Origin: Physcomitrium patens
Taxonomy: Eukaryota; Streptophyta; Bryopsida; Funariales; Funariaceae
Assembly: GCF_000002425.4 (NCBI RefSeq)
Contig: NC_037270.1
Location: 12,879,106 to 12,943,105, forward strand
Reading direction: 5' to 3'
Length of the DNA stretch: 64,000 bases
The position numbers and the translations under genes are program-made. The notes under the pieces were generated by a model that searched no databases, was not told the origin of the DNA, and saw nothing but the letters and a program-made list of their open reading frames with translations. Position 1 is the stretch's first letter. Each line of letters begins with the position of its first letter. Positions 51,000-63,244 of this stretch are shown here, piece by piece.

Positions 51000-51960
51000 C
51001 GCCTTCATCGTTGCATGTAGCTCTCATAAATGAATTGCCAAATCTTTTGCAGCAGGATTATCAACTTTAGAAAAGTCAAAAGTATCAAGTCGTGGATGAT
51101 AACCATAATTAGCAAAGAAAGGTATTTGTTTTGTAGAAGAATGTATCGTATTATTATAAGCAAACTCTGCCAATGGCAAAAGAGTTGTCCAATCATCTTG
51201 TTGGTAATTAATGATACATCTTAAATATTGCTCCAAAACTTGATTAACACGCTCTGTTTGTCCATCAGTTTGAGGATGGAATGCCGAAGATAGTTTTATA
51301 TCCACTTTAAGAATCTTGAAAAGAGTCCGCCAAAATCTTGATACAAATTGAGTTCCCCTATCTGATATAATATCCTTGGGTAATCCATGATAGCGATAGA
51401 TATTGTCAAGAAAGAGCTTAGTTGTTTCTTCACCTGTGATAGATTTTATACATGGTAAAAAATGTGCCATCTTGGTAAAACAATCTACTATCACGAATAT
51501 AGAGTCATAAGAACCTGAGATTGGAAGATCCGTGATGGAGTCCATAGAAACAGAAGACCATGGTTGTTCTGGAATGGGTAATGGCTGAAGAAGTCCAAAA
51601 GGTCGATGACGAGGAGTTTTCGATCTTGAGCAAACATCACATGATTTTACAAAATCTTTAACTGCTTTCCACATTTGAGGCTACCAAAAATCCCTAGATA
51701 TCAGCTCTTAAGTCTTATTATATCCAAAATATCCTACTGCTGGGAAGTCGTGACGAGCTTGAAGAACACGTAAACGTGCTTCTCCTTTTGGAACATATAG
51801 GCGTCCTTCAAAATAGAGTAGGTTGTTCTTGAATTCAAATTTAGAGGGATCATGAGATTTAGAAGAATTGTTCTTGATATCACAAACAAGAGGGTCTGAA
51901 GACATACTTAACTGGACTTGCTTAAGAAAAATTAAATCAACAGTCAATGTTGATTTTATT
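51000..51960 (-). mobile_element. D integrase region
   Basis: HHCC segment (CDVCSRSK) and a DDE core recognisable from SMDSITDLPISG, ISDRGTQFVSRF and HPQTDGQTERVNQVLEQ. Close to C2 integrase. Fossil. Confidence 0.85.
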
Positions 51961-51969
51961 GCTCGAAGA

Positions 51970-53370
51970 TGAAATTACTCGAGCTTCAAGAGAATCATTC
52001 TTTGTTGCTCAAAAGCTACATCTCCTTCTTTTGGTGCAAGATAAGAACGTCTAGACAAGGCATCGAACAAACCTTGTTGTTTTCCTGGCCGATAAGTGAT
52101 GATGAACTCGAATCTTGATAAAGACATGCTCCAACGAGTTTGGCTACGATTTAATATGCGTACTGACATAAAATATTTGAGGTTCTTGTGATCCGTATAC
52201 ACGGTGATTGGACTAGAAGCGCCTTCTAGATAATGATGCCATTCTTGAAAAGAATCCATAATTGCTACAAGTTCTTTGACGTGGATCTCATAATTGATTT
52301 CTGTTGCTGAGAATTTTCTTGAATGAAAGGCTACTGGATGAAGTTTGTCATCTGTTCCCATTTGTGATATAATCGCACCCAGAGCAAAGTCTAATGCATC
52401 TATTTCCATAAAGAATGCTTTGGAAAAATCAACACAATACAAGATTGGTGCACAAACAAACGCTGTCTTTAATGATTCAAAAGTAACTTCCGCTTCTTGA
52501 TTCTATTGGAGTTTGTCTTTACAAGTCAAACGTGTAAGTGGAGCTGTAACTCGAGAGAAGTCTTTGATGAAGATCCGATAGTAGTTGGCAAATCCCAAAA
52601 AACATTGGACATCTCTTACCGTTTTTGGGATCTTCCAATCTATAATAGTTTGAACTTTCTTAGGATCCATCATAAGTCCATCATTTGAAATGATGTAACC
52701 TAAGAAATCGACTTGACTAGTGTGGAATACACATTTTTCTATCTCGGCATAGAGTCCTGCATCTCTTAATTTTTGTAACACACGACGAACATGAAGTTCA
52801 TATTCTTCTAGATTCTTAGAATAGATCAAGATGTCGTCTAGATAACATACCACAAAATCGTCCAAAAACTCTCGAAAAACATCATTCATTAGATGTTGAA
52901 AAGTTGATGGTACATTTGTAAGTCCAAAAGGCATGACGTTGTATTCAAAATATCCATACCTAGTTCGAAACGTAGTCTTCCATTCATCTCCTTCTTTGAT
53001 GCGTACTAGATTGTATGCTCCCCGAAGATCTATTTTTGTATAGATCTTAGCTTGATTCAGCTGATCAAGAAGTCCAGATATTAAAGGTAGTGGATACCTA
53101 TTTTTGATGGTAATCTTGTTGAGTCTTCGATAATCAACACACATCCGCAATGATCCATCTTTTTTCTTTACAAATAGAATTGGAGCTCTTACTGGAGATT
53201 TAGAATGGCGTATGAAATTCTTGGCTAGATTTTCTTCAATATACTCCTTGAATTCAGCCAACTCATTTTGTGATAAACTATAGATTGGTCCGAATGGCGG
53301 TTGTGCTCCTTCTTGAAGGTCAATTGAGCAATCATAGGGACGATGTTCTAGGAGTGTATCCACATTTTTT
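51970..53370 (-). mobile_element. D reverse transcriptase and RNase H region
   Basis: RT shows [41 protein letters not shown] and catalytic YLDD. RNase H shows YTDHKNLKYFM. Same order as in C2. Confidence 0.88.
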
Positions 53371-53389
53371 TTTCAAATAAATCTTGAAA

Positions 53390-54000
53390 TTCTTGATATT
53401 GGCTTGGAATGCCACTTGAAGTCTTTTCACCAGTAGAAACGTGTGTAGAATAAATAATGTATGATGATTCTTTCATAGCAGTATGCAAAAAAGCTTTTGT
53501 ACCTATAAATACGGGTTTAATTGAACTGGACTTATGACTCTCTACTTGATTAACTACACTGTTAGTTATACTTTTAGAGAAAGTAAGACTTCGAGAAATC
53601 CAGTCTATTTGAGGGTTGTATTTTTCTAACATCGATAAACCTAAAATGATTGGATTAGAAGGAGATCTAATAATATTAAATACTACAAAACTATTATGAC
53701 CATTGATTATTATTTCTATAGGAAGGGTTTCATGAGTAATATCTCCAGAAGACAATGGACGACCATCTATGACTTCTACATGAACAGGTTTAATTTTCTT
53801 TATTAAAGATATGCTATGTCTTTTAGTAAATTCTTCATCTAAAAAACACGTTGAGGTTCCTGAATCTAACAAGGCAGAGACTTTGTAATGTTTAGGTTCT
53901 AAAATAACATTTAATGTAAAATAAAGAGAGGGCTTTGAGGAGAGAATAGAACCTTTACTAGATGTTGTGCAAGGTTCCAACCGCACGTTCCCTATTGTAG
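53390..54000 (-). mobile_element. D protease region
   Basis: Retropepsin-like with ALLDSGTSTCFLD and the downstream LGLSMLEKYNPQIDW, homologous to the C2 segment. Confidence 0.75.
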
Positions 54001-54029
54001 TTGGACAAACTCATTTTCTGACATATTGT

Positions 54030-55000
54030 CTTCTTTCACAGCCATACTCCTTATTTTGTGATTGCATCGTTTCTTTGGATAATGTTGAGCTGTGTGCTTT
54101 GGTTCTCCATAATATAAACATAGTCCTTCTTGACAACGACGAGTCTTTTCTTGCTCAGTAAGAGGTTTGAAACATACTGCATCAATTTACATATCCTCTA
54201 CTTCTGAATGTATGTGTTGAAGAGGTCATGGTGTTGCCATTGAATTATAGTAACGTTGAGGTCCACTTATATGGTTCTCAGATCGGAATTCAAAAAGGCG
54301 ATTGTCACATTTCACAGCAAAGTCAATTGCTTGACTCAATGTTTGAGGATCAAGTAAGTTGAGCATTAATTTTTTTACCTCATATTGTAATCCGTAGAGA
54401 AATTGGCTAATAAGTGCAGCATCATCCCAGTTGATATCAGTTGCAAGTTGTCGAAATTGTGAAGCATATAATGTTACTGATCGATTACCTTGTTGTAAAA
54501 TACGGATCTTATTGGTTGTAACACGAATTACATCATGCTCTCCATACATGGATCGAAACTCCGCCAAAAAAGCCTCTAGATTATCCAATATTGGATCTCG
54601 TCGTTCAAAAAAAGATGAAAACCACGATAGTGTTGAACTTGAAAGAAGCGTACCAATGAATCTAACTTGTGATCCTAGAGTTGGATAGCTTTGGGGTTGA
54701 AGTTCAATCACCAGTTGCTCTTGATTGATAAATCCTCGAAACTTGGATCTGGTGCCATCAAACTTCTCTGGTAGGACAATTCTTGGTTCTCTAACATTTG
54801 AAGGACATTCCACCATAGGAAAAAGGACATGGTTTGGTGCAGATGTTGAAGCAACTCCAACCATTTCTATATCTTCACTTCCTACCAATCTTGTTGCTCC
54901 TTGTGGTGGTAAATTGAATTGATGCATTGTAAGCATTAACTCCCTCAATTGCTCTTGCATTTGTGCCATTGCACTCTTCATTTCGAGAAGTTCTGCCATG
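54030..55000 (-). mobile_element. D gag region
   Basis: It opens at about 54999 with a glutamine- and leucine-rich coiled-coil-like stretch (MAELLEMKSAMAQMQEQL), then the gag core (PEKFDGTRSKFRGFINQ). A zinc-knuckle-like segment lies near 54.1 kb. Confidence 0.8.
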
Positions 55001-55089
55001 ATAACACTTAGAAGAGAGAAGATGTCTAATATCGCTCAAGACAAATAGAAGAGAGGACTTGAGGACAAAGAAAATGGTAATTACAATAT

Positions 55090-55165
55090 CAGTTTAGAAG
55101 AGGGTAATCCGCAACTTCTAATATGCTTATATCTTATCAAGAAAAAGGGGTAATCCACTCTTAAT
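55090..55165 (-). repeat. D leader repeats (GGATTACCC motif)
   Basis: Two copies of the leader motif, in the same alternating contexts as in C. Confidence 0.55.
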
Positions 55166-55198
55166 CAAGATTAGACAAAGCTCTGATATTGTAGGTGT

Positions 55199-55209
55199 AC
55201 TCTTGTCAA
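55199..55209 (-). other. D candidate self-priming site
   Basis: On the minus strand TTGACAAGAGT lies two bases after the 5' LTR. It is the exact reverse complement of ACTCTTGTCAA, the predicted transcript start (55397 to 55387). Confidence 0.65.
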
Positions 55210-55211
55210 TC

Positions 55212-55772
55212 TGTCAAGGACAAGAACTCGATGAAAAAACAATTCAGACAAGAAAGCCTTCACTCAAAGAGAGGTAACAAAATATATATAAACAAGTATT
55301 TATATTGAAATACAAACTGGAATGGCTATTGCCAAAAGACAAGAAAACTAGAGACCCTTGAAACTAGACTAGAAGCAAGAAAGGAATTGACAAGAGTGAA
55401 GAAGCCTTCACTCTTGTCTCTATATATACTATCTAACTAGGGGCTACGTGGCGATGTTCTATAGGACCTCCAATATGTGTTGACTTTGTAGGATACATGC
55501 CTTGACTTACAAGGCAAGTTTTTCTACATGTGGGTCACATAATTAGTTTGATCTTCAAGCTAACAACATGTGTGGCACATGGCCAACTTGTTGTCCACGT
55601 TTCTAATCCAAAAAGTCAATTAAAGACACCTATGAAGTCAAAGCAGCGTCTAACAAGCTTCTAAGAAGCTTCCATATTAAATATTATAGAATTAACTTAT
55701 TTTTACCTACTTTTACTTACTTCTACCTATTTTTATATGTAATTATTAGCTTACATGATTATGGCCGTGACA
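55212..55772 (-). repeat. D 5' LTR (561 bp)
   Basis: Ends are TGTCAAGG and CCGTGACA in window orientation. Outside flank is TAAAG (55773-55777). Confidence 0.9.
55421..55428 (-). promoter_or_regulatory. D LTR TATA box
   Basis: TATATATA, 31 bases upstream (minus strand) of the predicted start at 55397. The same spacing is found in the solo LTR at 6692-7243. Confidence 0.7.
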
Positions 55773-55777
55773 TAAAG

Positions 55778-55895
55778 TGTTGAAAAACTTGTGAAGATTT
55801 GTAATAGTTACAAATCTATTCTCACTTGCGGTGAAAATAGCATCTATAATCTTTCTTTTATAGACAATTTAATTAACTTTTAAAATTTAAATTCC

Positions 55896-55927
<32 letters not shown>

Positions 55928-56655
55928 ATACCTCTTATATGAAATGAAAATTTCTATAAAGAAGGATAATTATCTCTCTTTAAGGAAAAAATGAATGTTA
56001 GAAAATTAAACTATTTGTTTAAATGTGGATAGTCTGCAACCTTCAAAATACAACAATAGAAGTGGAATAATCCACTCACTTAAAATAAGACAAGAACAAT
56101 AAGTTAACACTTTTATCAAACTATCAAGGACAAGAATCTTGAAGAAAGAAATCTTTAATATACTCTTATGTCACTCAAAAAGACTAGAAAATCACTTAGA
56201 GATTAGAATGGCTATTGTCAAAGACAAGAAGACTAGAAAGTCTTGAAATAAAATTAAGAACAGGAAAGGCATTGACAAGAAAAAAGAAAGCTTTATTCTT
56301 GCCTCCATATATACTATCTAATTAGAAGCTATGTTGCAATATTCGATAAGGCCTCCAATACATATTGACTTTGCTAAACGCATGTTTTAACTTGCAAGGC
56401 AAGTTTTCTATATATGTGCTACATAGTTAGCTTGTTCCACAAGCTACCAATATGTGTGGTATATAGTTAACTTGTTGACCAAATTTTCAACCTATCAATC
56501 AACTACAAATATGTATAAAATCAAAACCATGTCTTTGAAGCTTTTAGGAAGCTTCTTTAGAAGATACAATAAAATTAATCTATATTTACCTATATTTACC
56601 TACTTCTACTTAATCATATAAATAATTATTGAAATAAATAAGTATATCTATGATA
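55778..56655 (-). mobile_element. E (right half): leader and 5' LTR of the ancient D-like element
   Basis: Leader at about 55778-56121, with decayed versions of the leader motif, and a D-like LTR at about 56122-56655 in minus orientation. The LTR matches D along its length (the TATATATA region, and sequences corresponding to D's CCTCCAATATGTGTTGACTTT) with many C to T and G to A differences. Together with 16489-18563 it forms one element split by the insertion of D. Its outer edge is approximate. Confidence 0.75.
55892..55923. repeat. Poly(A) run
   Basis: About 30 consecutive A in the E leader; possibly a site of length error in assembly. Confidence 0.9.
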
Positions 56656-56720
56656 GCTACTTGATAGAAGCTTTAGTTATAATATGATATATAATAATAA
56701 AAAATAGAATATAATTCATA

Positions 56721-56763
<43 letters not shown>

Positions 56764-58722
56764 TTTTTTTAGTAGATTTTTTGATATTTTGGTTGGATGA
56801 CTTTGTGTGCTATGATATATTATGTAGAGTGTATTAATAAGGATACATAGCAAAAAAAATTGAGTTAAAATATCCAACTCTTTTAAAGTAGTAAAAAATA
56901 GAATATTCAAGATCACTTCAAGAATTGTATCTCTTACCATTTGCTACATATAGATAGTATTATGGATTCCAATTTGAGTATTATTCCAACTAGCTTGAGG
57001 TACATGTTATATAAAAGAGCTCAAGAAGCTACTACTATGATTTTATGCAATATTTGTTCAATAGGATGGCATATAAGGTATTTGACACCACTTTTAGATT
57101 AATTCTTTATATAAAAATGGATATTTCTATGGTAAAAGAAAAGTTAATGAGTTGATGGAGTTTGTATAATATTAACTTTTCTTACACCATAGACATATCC
57201 ATCTTTATATGTGTGATTGTTATACATACTTTCTAATTATGATAAGTATTAACCTATGACTTAATCTAAGTTTAAATTTGTACTATATGGCATGTTTATC
57301 AACATTGTTGTTTGTACTTTAGAGATGTATATTCATTATTATGAGTTTGTTGATGTAGGCATAGTTCATATAGATTCTAAACCACAAGATGTTATATATA
57401 CATGATATATTTGGTACACAACAATTGTTAGTAATATATTAATTTTTGTTAAGATGTATTGGAGAGTATAGTATCACTATAAGAATGAGATTTAAGTTTG
57501 AAGTCTTGTAAGAAATCTTAAAAAGAAGTCTTCAAGGTCCTTGACTTTCTATTCAAGTTTTATATTATCAAGTATTTCAAAAGCCTAAAAAAGGCTTATT
57601 TTTTTAAAATTAAGCTTTAGAATAAGAAGTAAGAGTGTTTGATTTCTTATTATATATTAGTACATTTTTGTGGTATTTATATATAACTAATTTTTTTTCT
57701 ATTTATTGTATATTTTTTTATTATTATTTTAGAAATTTTCTACTTAAAATTATTTCCATGATAATAACTCTAAGTTCATATAGAAAAATGTTTGATTTAA
57801 ATTAAGAGCTTACAAAGAACCTAATAATGGTGAAACCATGCTTTATAGTTAGAATAAAACATGGACAACCAAGAATATATTAGGTATTAGATATAATAAA
57901 TCCAAAAGGAGGAATTCTATTCTTCCTTATGGTGGCATAATTGTACATATTAGTTTAACTACTAAGTAATTGTAATATATAGTCCACTCATAATATTAAA
58001 ACTTCATTTATTGCCAAAATTTTTATGTCCAAGGTCCTTAAATGCCATACACTTCTCTAATATACTAGATATGCTATAGTTGTGTCAAAAAATTATAATA
58101 ATAAATAAAGAAGAATTTTAATATTATATCTGCAACCAATAAAAAAAATTCTTTTATATCAAAATTTAATATTATATCTGCAACCAATAAAAAAAACCAA
58201 CCACATTCATGATTACCATATTCTTCATCAAGGGTGAATCTATTTAGTAAAAGCATGGGTTTATTTAACATTTCCCTAAATAAATTCAATGTACATGTAT
58301 CATCCAAGCTGTTGGATGAAGATTGTGGATGAGGACGAAGACCGAGACATGGATGAACAAGAAGGATGGATGGAACTTCGGTATGAGCAATTCCAAAGGA
58401 AGAGTGTGTGTGTCTCTGCACTCACTCACTCTAGGAGAAGTAGGATTGGTCGTGAGCGGGGGAGGGGGGCTGTGTTTTGCGGTGTCGGAGCACACCATCA
58501 CATTCTGTTCCTTCGTCTTGGTCTTGTCATTGCTCTGCGCAGATCATCACTTCTACACCCTCCTGATCATCACAGTGTTGTTTTGTGAGGTATGCGGATT
58601 TTCATTGCGAATGCGCGCCATTGTTGATCAGTTCAGAGCATTTCAGGATTGGCAGGAGGCACGTCAGGAGTGAAGCAACCGCACCATCTTCACTGGCGTG
58701 GCGTTAGAAGAATTGGGTCGCT
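56656..58722. other. AT-rich spacer upstream of NAA30
   Basis: No convincing gene. A (TA)n run lies at about 56726-56756. A direct repeat of about 32 bp, with core ATTATATCTGCAACCAATAA, occurs near 58117-58148 and 58165-58196. From about 58300 base composition shifts to higher GC, consistent with the promoter and 5' UTR of NAA30. Short open frames in 58289-58673 have no recognisable product. Confidence 0.6.
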
Positions 58723-61108
58723 ATGGTGGAAGCAGAAGTGAAGGAGGCGGACGCAGGGACGAAGAGTGGTGAGAGTTTGGGGAGCGGCCGCATTGAGTAT
58801 GTCTCTTACAAAGACGAGAGGCAGCTGCCGGACATCATGGCGCTGATTGACCAGGAGTTGTCGGAGCCCTACTCGATCTTCACTTATCGTTATTTCATTA
58901 CGCTTTGGCCTGACCTCTGCTTCCTGGTAAGCTATTTGCGAATTCTCACTCACTTACGAGGGTCTTATGAGTTTATGCTGGGAAATTTGACTTCTGGGTT
59001 GTATGATTTACGACGTGGGTTGCGAGCGTGATTTTTGATGAGTAGGGTATAATGTATTCGACGAGAGTGCGAGCTTTATTGTCGATTGAAGAGAGCATTG
59101 TTTGCACTCGTCGCCACGGTTGAGACCTCGGACGGTGAGGTGTTGGAACAAAACCCTAGTTGCAAGTCCGAATTCAGTTCCTGCAGTTAGTTGGATGATG
59201 AATTAAAGTGTAATTTATTTTTCGGAGACCTATGTGGGCTTTCTGTAATGAGTTGATATTTTACCTGCCGCTGAGGTGTATCAGAATAAATAGTGTTTTC
59301 TCCATGTGTTTTCTTTGGTGACCAATGCTTTTGCATAGACATTGAACACTGCGTCTTGAGAAATATATTCTGGTATCTAATTTGGGGAACAAATTATCTG
59401 AGTTGAGCATTTGATTTTCGGTTACAAGAGGTTGTCTACATTTTTCGTTGGTCGCCGGTGTTCTAGGAATATACCAGAGTTATTTTTTGTCTTCTGTGAA
59501 TTATATTTTGCCCTGCAGCGCTTGATGCTCTGCCTTTGCTAACTAAGATGACTGCAACATCCATGAAATTATTTTGCGGTAGGAGCTCTAATTTATACAC
59601 GTTCTGGGATAGTACAGAACTGGCTGACCTTTGTATGCGTACCCCTTGTTGTAAATAGTTGGAAAACTGAGGCCACTCAATTGTTGGATACAATCGAGGC
59701 TTTGGTTAGCATGAAGCGGTTTCGTGCTCTATATGTCCTAAATGAACCAAGATGATTCTAGAATATGTTGGCCCTTTCACATCTTAGTCCTCAATGCGAT
59801 AGCTTGTGCATTATGAATGGAAGATTTTAAGCCGCATGATCATGCTGAAAATGCTAATGTCGGGCATGTTTCTGGTTTGAAGTCTTGTGTCGGTGGCTTG
59901 GCTTGGAAAATGAATTTTAGGTGGTCTTTTTGATTTGTAAATTTGAGGAACACAGATGCTTTCACTTTTTACTAATCTATGGATTCGTTAGATCAGTAAT
60001 TGTTACAAGATTATTGGTTGTAAGGTTTGTGCTTTTACTATCTCGAATTCAATCCAGCTTCCCGTGGTTTTCGTTCCGTTCTTTATATTTGACCTACTGC
60101 ATGTTTTAGGGTAGGAAACTACCATAGCTGTTATATATGCTCATTCTAGTCATGCATCATTCAGGCTTTGCATGAAGGAAAGTGCATCGGCACAATTGTC
60201 TGCAAGATGGAGCAACATCGAAATACATTTCGTGGCTACATTGCCATGCTGGTTGTTGTCAAGCAGCACCGAGGGAAAGGCGTTGGTAAGCATTATCTTT
60301 CGACAGCCAAGATGGAACACATTTGTGTTTTTCATTTACTTCAGTGAATGTGTCCGAGGCACCGACTAGGAGTCGTAACACCTTTATTAAGTAAATTTAG
60401 CGTTCTTTTTCGCAATGTTCGTATGTATACGTCCTTCGGCTGCATACTATACATCGGTGGTGGTCCAGATTCAGGGAGAGTTCTCCTGTTTGTCATGCTT
60501 TGAAGGATGCCCTTTCTCATCCAATTTAGCGGGTTCTGCAGCTACAGAATTGGTCACTCGCTGTGTTCAAGTCATGCACGACGCGGGATGCGACGAGGTA
60601 CTTTGTAACCCTACTCAAGTGCAATTGCCCGAGTTTGATTTTGAGTGCAAATAGAGCTGTATTTATAACAGTCTCTATTATACCTTTTTGTGTCCGATAT
60701 GTCTTGCTTGGAACCAATGTGAGTGCATATTCTTTACTAGATTCCTCCTCTGCGATGTTAAGCTTGTTATGCTGATCTGAGCTTAATTTGTTGCAGGTGA
60801 CTATGGAAGCTGAGGTAACGAACCTAGGAGCTCTAACACTGTATGGCAACCTTGGGTTTATCCGCGCTAAACGGCTTCACAGGTACTATCTGAACGGTGT
60901 CGATGCTTACCGGTTGAAGTTACTGTTCCCACGGCCGCCTGACACCAATAGCTTATTCCTAGAAGGGGGTTACAATATGGAATCTTATCAAGTGCACGAC
61001 TGCTCGAAACTTGACCACCACCACGGCCATAACCCTCACGACCACCAACATTGTGGTGGGCATGATCATGGGCACTCCCACGCTTCTCAATATCATATGT
61101 ATAGCTAA
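58723..61108 (+). CDS. NAA30: N-alpha-acetyltransferase 30, NatC catalytic subunit (4 exons)
   Basis: NatC acetylates cytosolic proteins co-translationally on N-terminal Met followed by a hydrophobic residue, with NAA35 and NAA38 as partners. Exons are 58723-58926, 60165-60285, 60542-60597 and 60797-61108, giving 230 residues. All three introns are GT-AG (phases 0, 1 and 0). The GNAT fold is clear: residues 45-68 ([20 protein letters not shown]), the acetyl-CoA loop QHRGKGVATELVTR, the [15 protein letters not shown] segment and the family-typical [14 protein letters not shown]. The start at 58723 gives a short acidic leader like plant orthologues and has G at +4. Exon 3 could also begin 12 bases earlier (AG at 60528-60529), but the chosen site restores the family sequence exactly. 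The last ~30 residues are very rich in His ([13 protein letters not shown]), which is not a core family feature. It is convergent with RPB9. Confidence 0.93.
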
Positions 61109-62063
61109 TTTATTTGTATTCAGAGAGGTCAGTCTTTCTTCATGCCTGCTTATCTTGGAATTTTTTGGTGCAACACACATTTTATCTATAGTGGATCTGA
61201 AAACATACTCCAGCTCATTGCCGTGTGTTCTCAACATCAGTGTCTCAGGCTTGAACCTTACCAGGACTTATATTAGACTTTGATGGCATTGATAGGCCTC
61301 TTCATTTGTGAGATTGGCTGCAATAGTTTGTCTTGTCTTGTGAGATTCTTATGTCTTGAATCAAATTATGTTGTGCTTTATGATTATATTGAAATGATAG
61401 TTCTTATGAACATTAGTTGCGCCATGCAAAGACCACTTTCATCTGAATTTTGTGATATTCCATGTGATTTGCATCTTCTCAAGGCTTGAAGTAGTCTGAA
61501 AGTATGTACAACATAACATGACACGTAGTGCTGTGATCTTTGCTGCTTTTCTTCATAATCCAAACGTATTTACCTTTGAATACCATATATAGGAACACAT
61601 TGAAGAAAATGCTACTTCGATTTTTTTAATTTTCTTTTCCCTTATAAACATTGAAGTTCTGAAGCTTCAGACAACTCAAAGATTGAGCTTAAAATTACTT
61701 AATCAGTTTTTATTGTTTCAAGGTTCAAACTTAACTTTTCTCTAAAAAATGATTGAAATTGAATGAAATAAGAACTTGTTAACATTTTTATTTTACTCTT
61801 ACATGGTAGCATGCATACTCTTAAGTCTAACCAAAAAATGTGTTTTGCCTTTTTTATAATATCAAATTAAATAAAAGACATTTTTGAAAAAATTTAGGTC
61901 TGTGTGTTTGCATTACAAACAAAATGATCATCAATTTACTTTAAGTAGTAAATTATGGTAGAAATAATATCATTCATAATTGATGAGTCCAAGAAACATA
62001 CAACTCACGTTATAAACCATCTTTGTAAAGAGGTTGATACCACTAAAAGCGAAAATATTTCAA

Positions 62064-62109
<46 letters not shown>

Positions 62110-63244
62110 CCTTAACCACACAATCAAATCAACCAAAATACACATTATTTGATGCGTTACATTCTTTTCATTAACAGTATTATGATTTATAGAATTAATC
62201 GCTTAGAAATACACCAATTTTTTGTGTACACATCATTTATTATGTACATGTCATTCTTGAAAATGTGAACCAAATGAAAGAATCTACATAATACATATAT
62301 ACATACATTCATGTGTATATGTAGACCACAATTGTATCAATTCTCAAAATGAGAAGGTAGTTTTCGTTTCATTGATTGCAACTTGGTTTTGTAAATTCAT
62401 TCTTGTGGAATTTGTGCAATCCTGTGTATACTTGAAGTAAAACCAATAACAAATGCAACTTCATCCACATCAAGTGATTTGAATGTAGATTACTTGTTGA
62501 ACACATTCTAGATTCCTAAGAAGATCTAAGTGTCACATGAAGTTTGATATCGAATAACTCAATCTGATAAAAAGATCATGCAGGGTCTATGAACTAGTAC
62601 ATTTGTGCTTGCACCTGTAGAATGACCGTGGATTCCAAGAAGCTGAAGAATTATTCAGGCGTACTAGGCCGCATTAAGAGACCCGGTCACATGCACAAAG
62701 ATTGTTGTATTGCACACACAGCACAGAAATCCAAGTCTATCACCACGATACATTTGTTGATTAATATGTTTGGGAAACTGGGTCAGTATCAACTTGCAAA
62801 TTGTACAAACGCCTCATACGAAGCGAAGGCCGTGTTCTGTATGTCACAATGTCACACCATGCGAATGCTAGAGGACTACATAGCATTATCTCCCAGTCAA
62901 TAAGAAAAGAGCGTAAGTTGTTTTTTTCTAATTATAGCTGAAGCTTCAAAACCCAGTTCTGAATTTTGCCACTCATTCTGAACCGCTCGCAACCAGGTCT
63001 TGTGGCATCGCTCGAACGAAAACCTCCCACATCTTAGAATTATTCTAAAGATCACTACTTGGTACTACAATGGAAGGCTCCCTTCTTCAAAACTTAGCGT
63101 CATTCGATTGTAAGAAATAACAACCTTTCTAGATAGATTCCTCCAGATAAAACAGCAGCATGCGATGACCACCCATGCACAGAACAAAGGTGTCTCAAAC
63201 TTACGGTCATTTATGGGACACTGACTTGTGGCACACTTGTCACA
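61109..63244. other. 3' UTR and spacer between convergent NAA30 and RPB9
   Basis: It contains the 3' UTR of NAA30 (extent unknown) and AT-rich spacer with a TA-rich microsatellite at about 62065-62104. The RPB9 3' UTR should lie just left of 63245. A 93-codon open frame at 62622 has no recognisable similarity and is not called. No RNA gene was recognised. Confidence 0.6.
62065..62104. repeat. (TA)n microsatellite
   Basis: Alternating T and A, interrupted once. Confidence 0.9.

Larger units (their letters stand above)
18564..55772 (-). mobile_element. D: chromovirus with LTRs 37 kb apart, filled by later insertions
   Basis: The 3' LTR (18564-19120) and 5' LTR (55212-55772) share orientation, differ at only about 13 positions by eye (about 2%), and are bounded outside by the same 5-bp sequence TAAAG (18559-18563 and 55773-55777). 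This identifies them as the two ends of one insertion into element E. Internal parts are leader, gag, protease, RT/RNase H, integrase and part of a chromodomain (50.6-55.2 kb). The family B cluster at 19121-50598 lies inside and the region between chromodomain and 3' LTR is missing. The element is broken about half a dozen times in its own genes. Assuming about 1e-8 changes per site per year, the age is on the order of one million years. Confidence 0.88.

Noticed and set aside
56656-58260. Possible copia or DNA transposon remnant in the AT-rich spacer
   Set aside because: No terminal repeats, target duplication or protein motif could be found by reading; left as unassigned spacer.
58289-58673. 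Overlapping open frames upstream of NAA30, possible uORFs or a small gene
   Set aside because: Several frames are open at once in a GC-richer stretch and none shows a domain. They may simply lie in the promoter or 5' UTR.
59463-60369. Short open frames inside NAA30 intron 1 and around exon 2
   Set aside because: They are explained by intron sequence or by frames overlapping the real exons.
60528-60541. Alternative NAA30 exon 3 start 12 bases earlier
   Set aside because: It would add four residues into the conserved GKG-A-TELVTR region. The AG at 60540-60541 restores the family sequence.
62622-62903. 93-codon open frame between NAA30 and RPB9
   Set aside because: No recognisable domain, no exon-like neighbours, and composition like the surrounding spacer. 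Best regarded as chance without transcript support.
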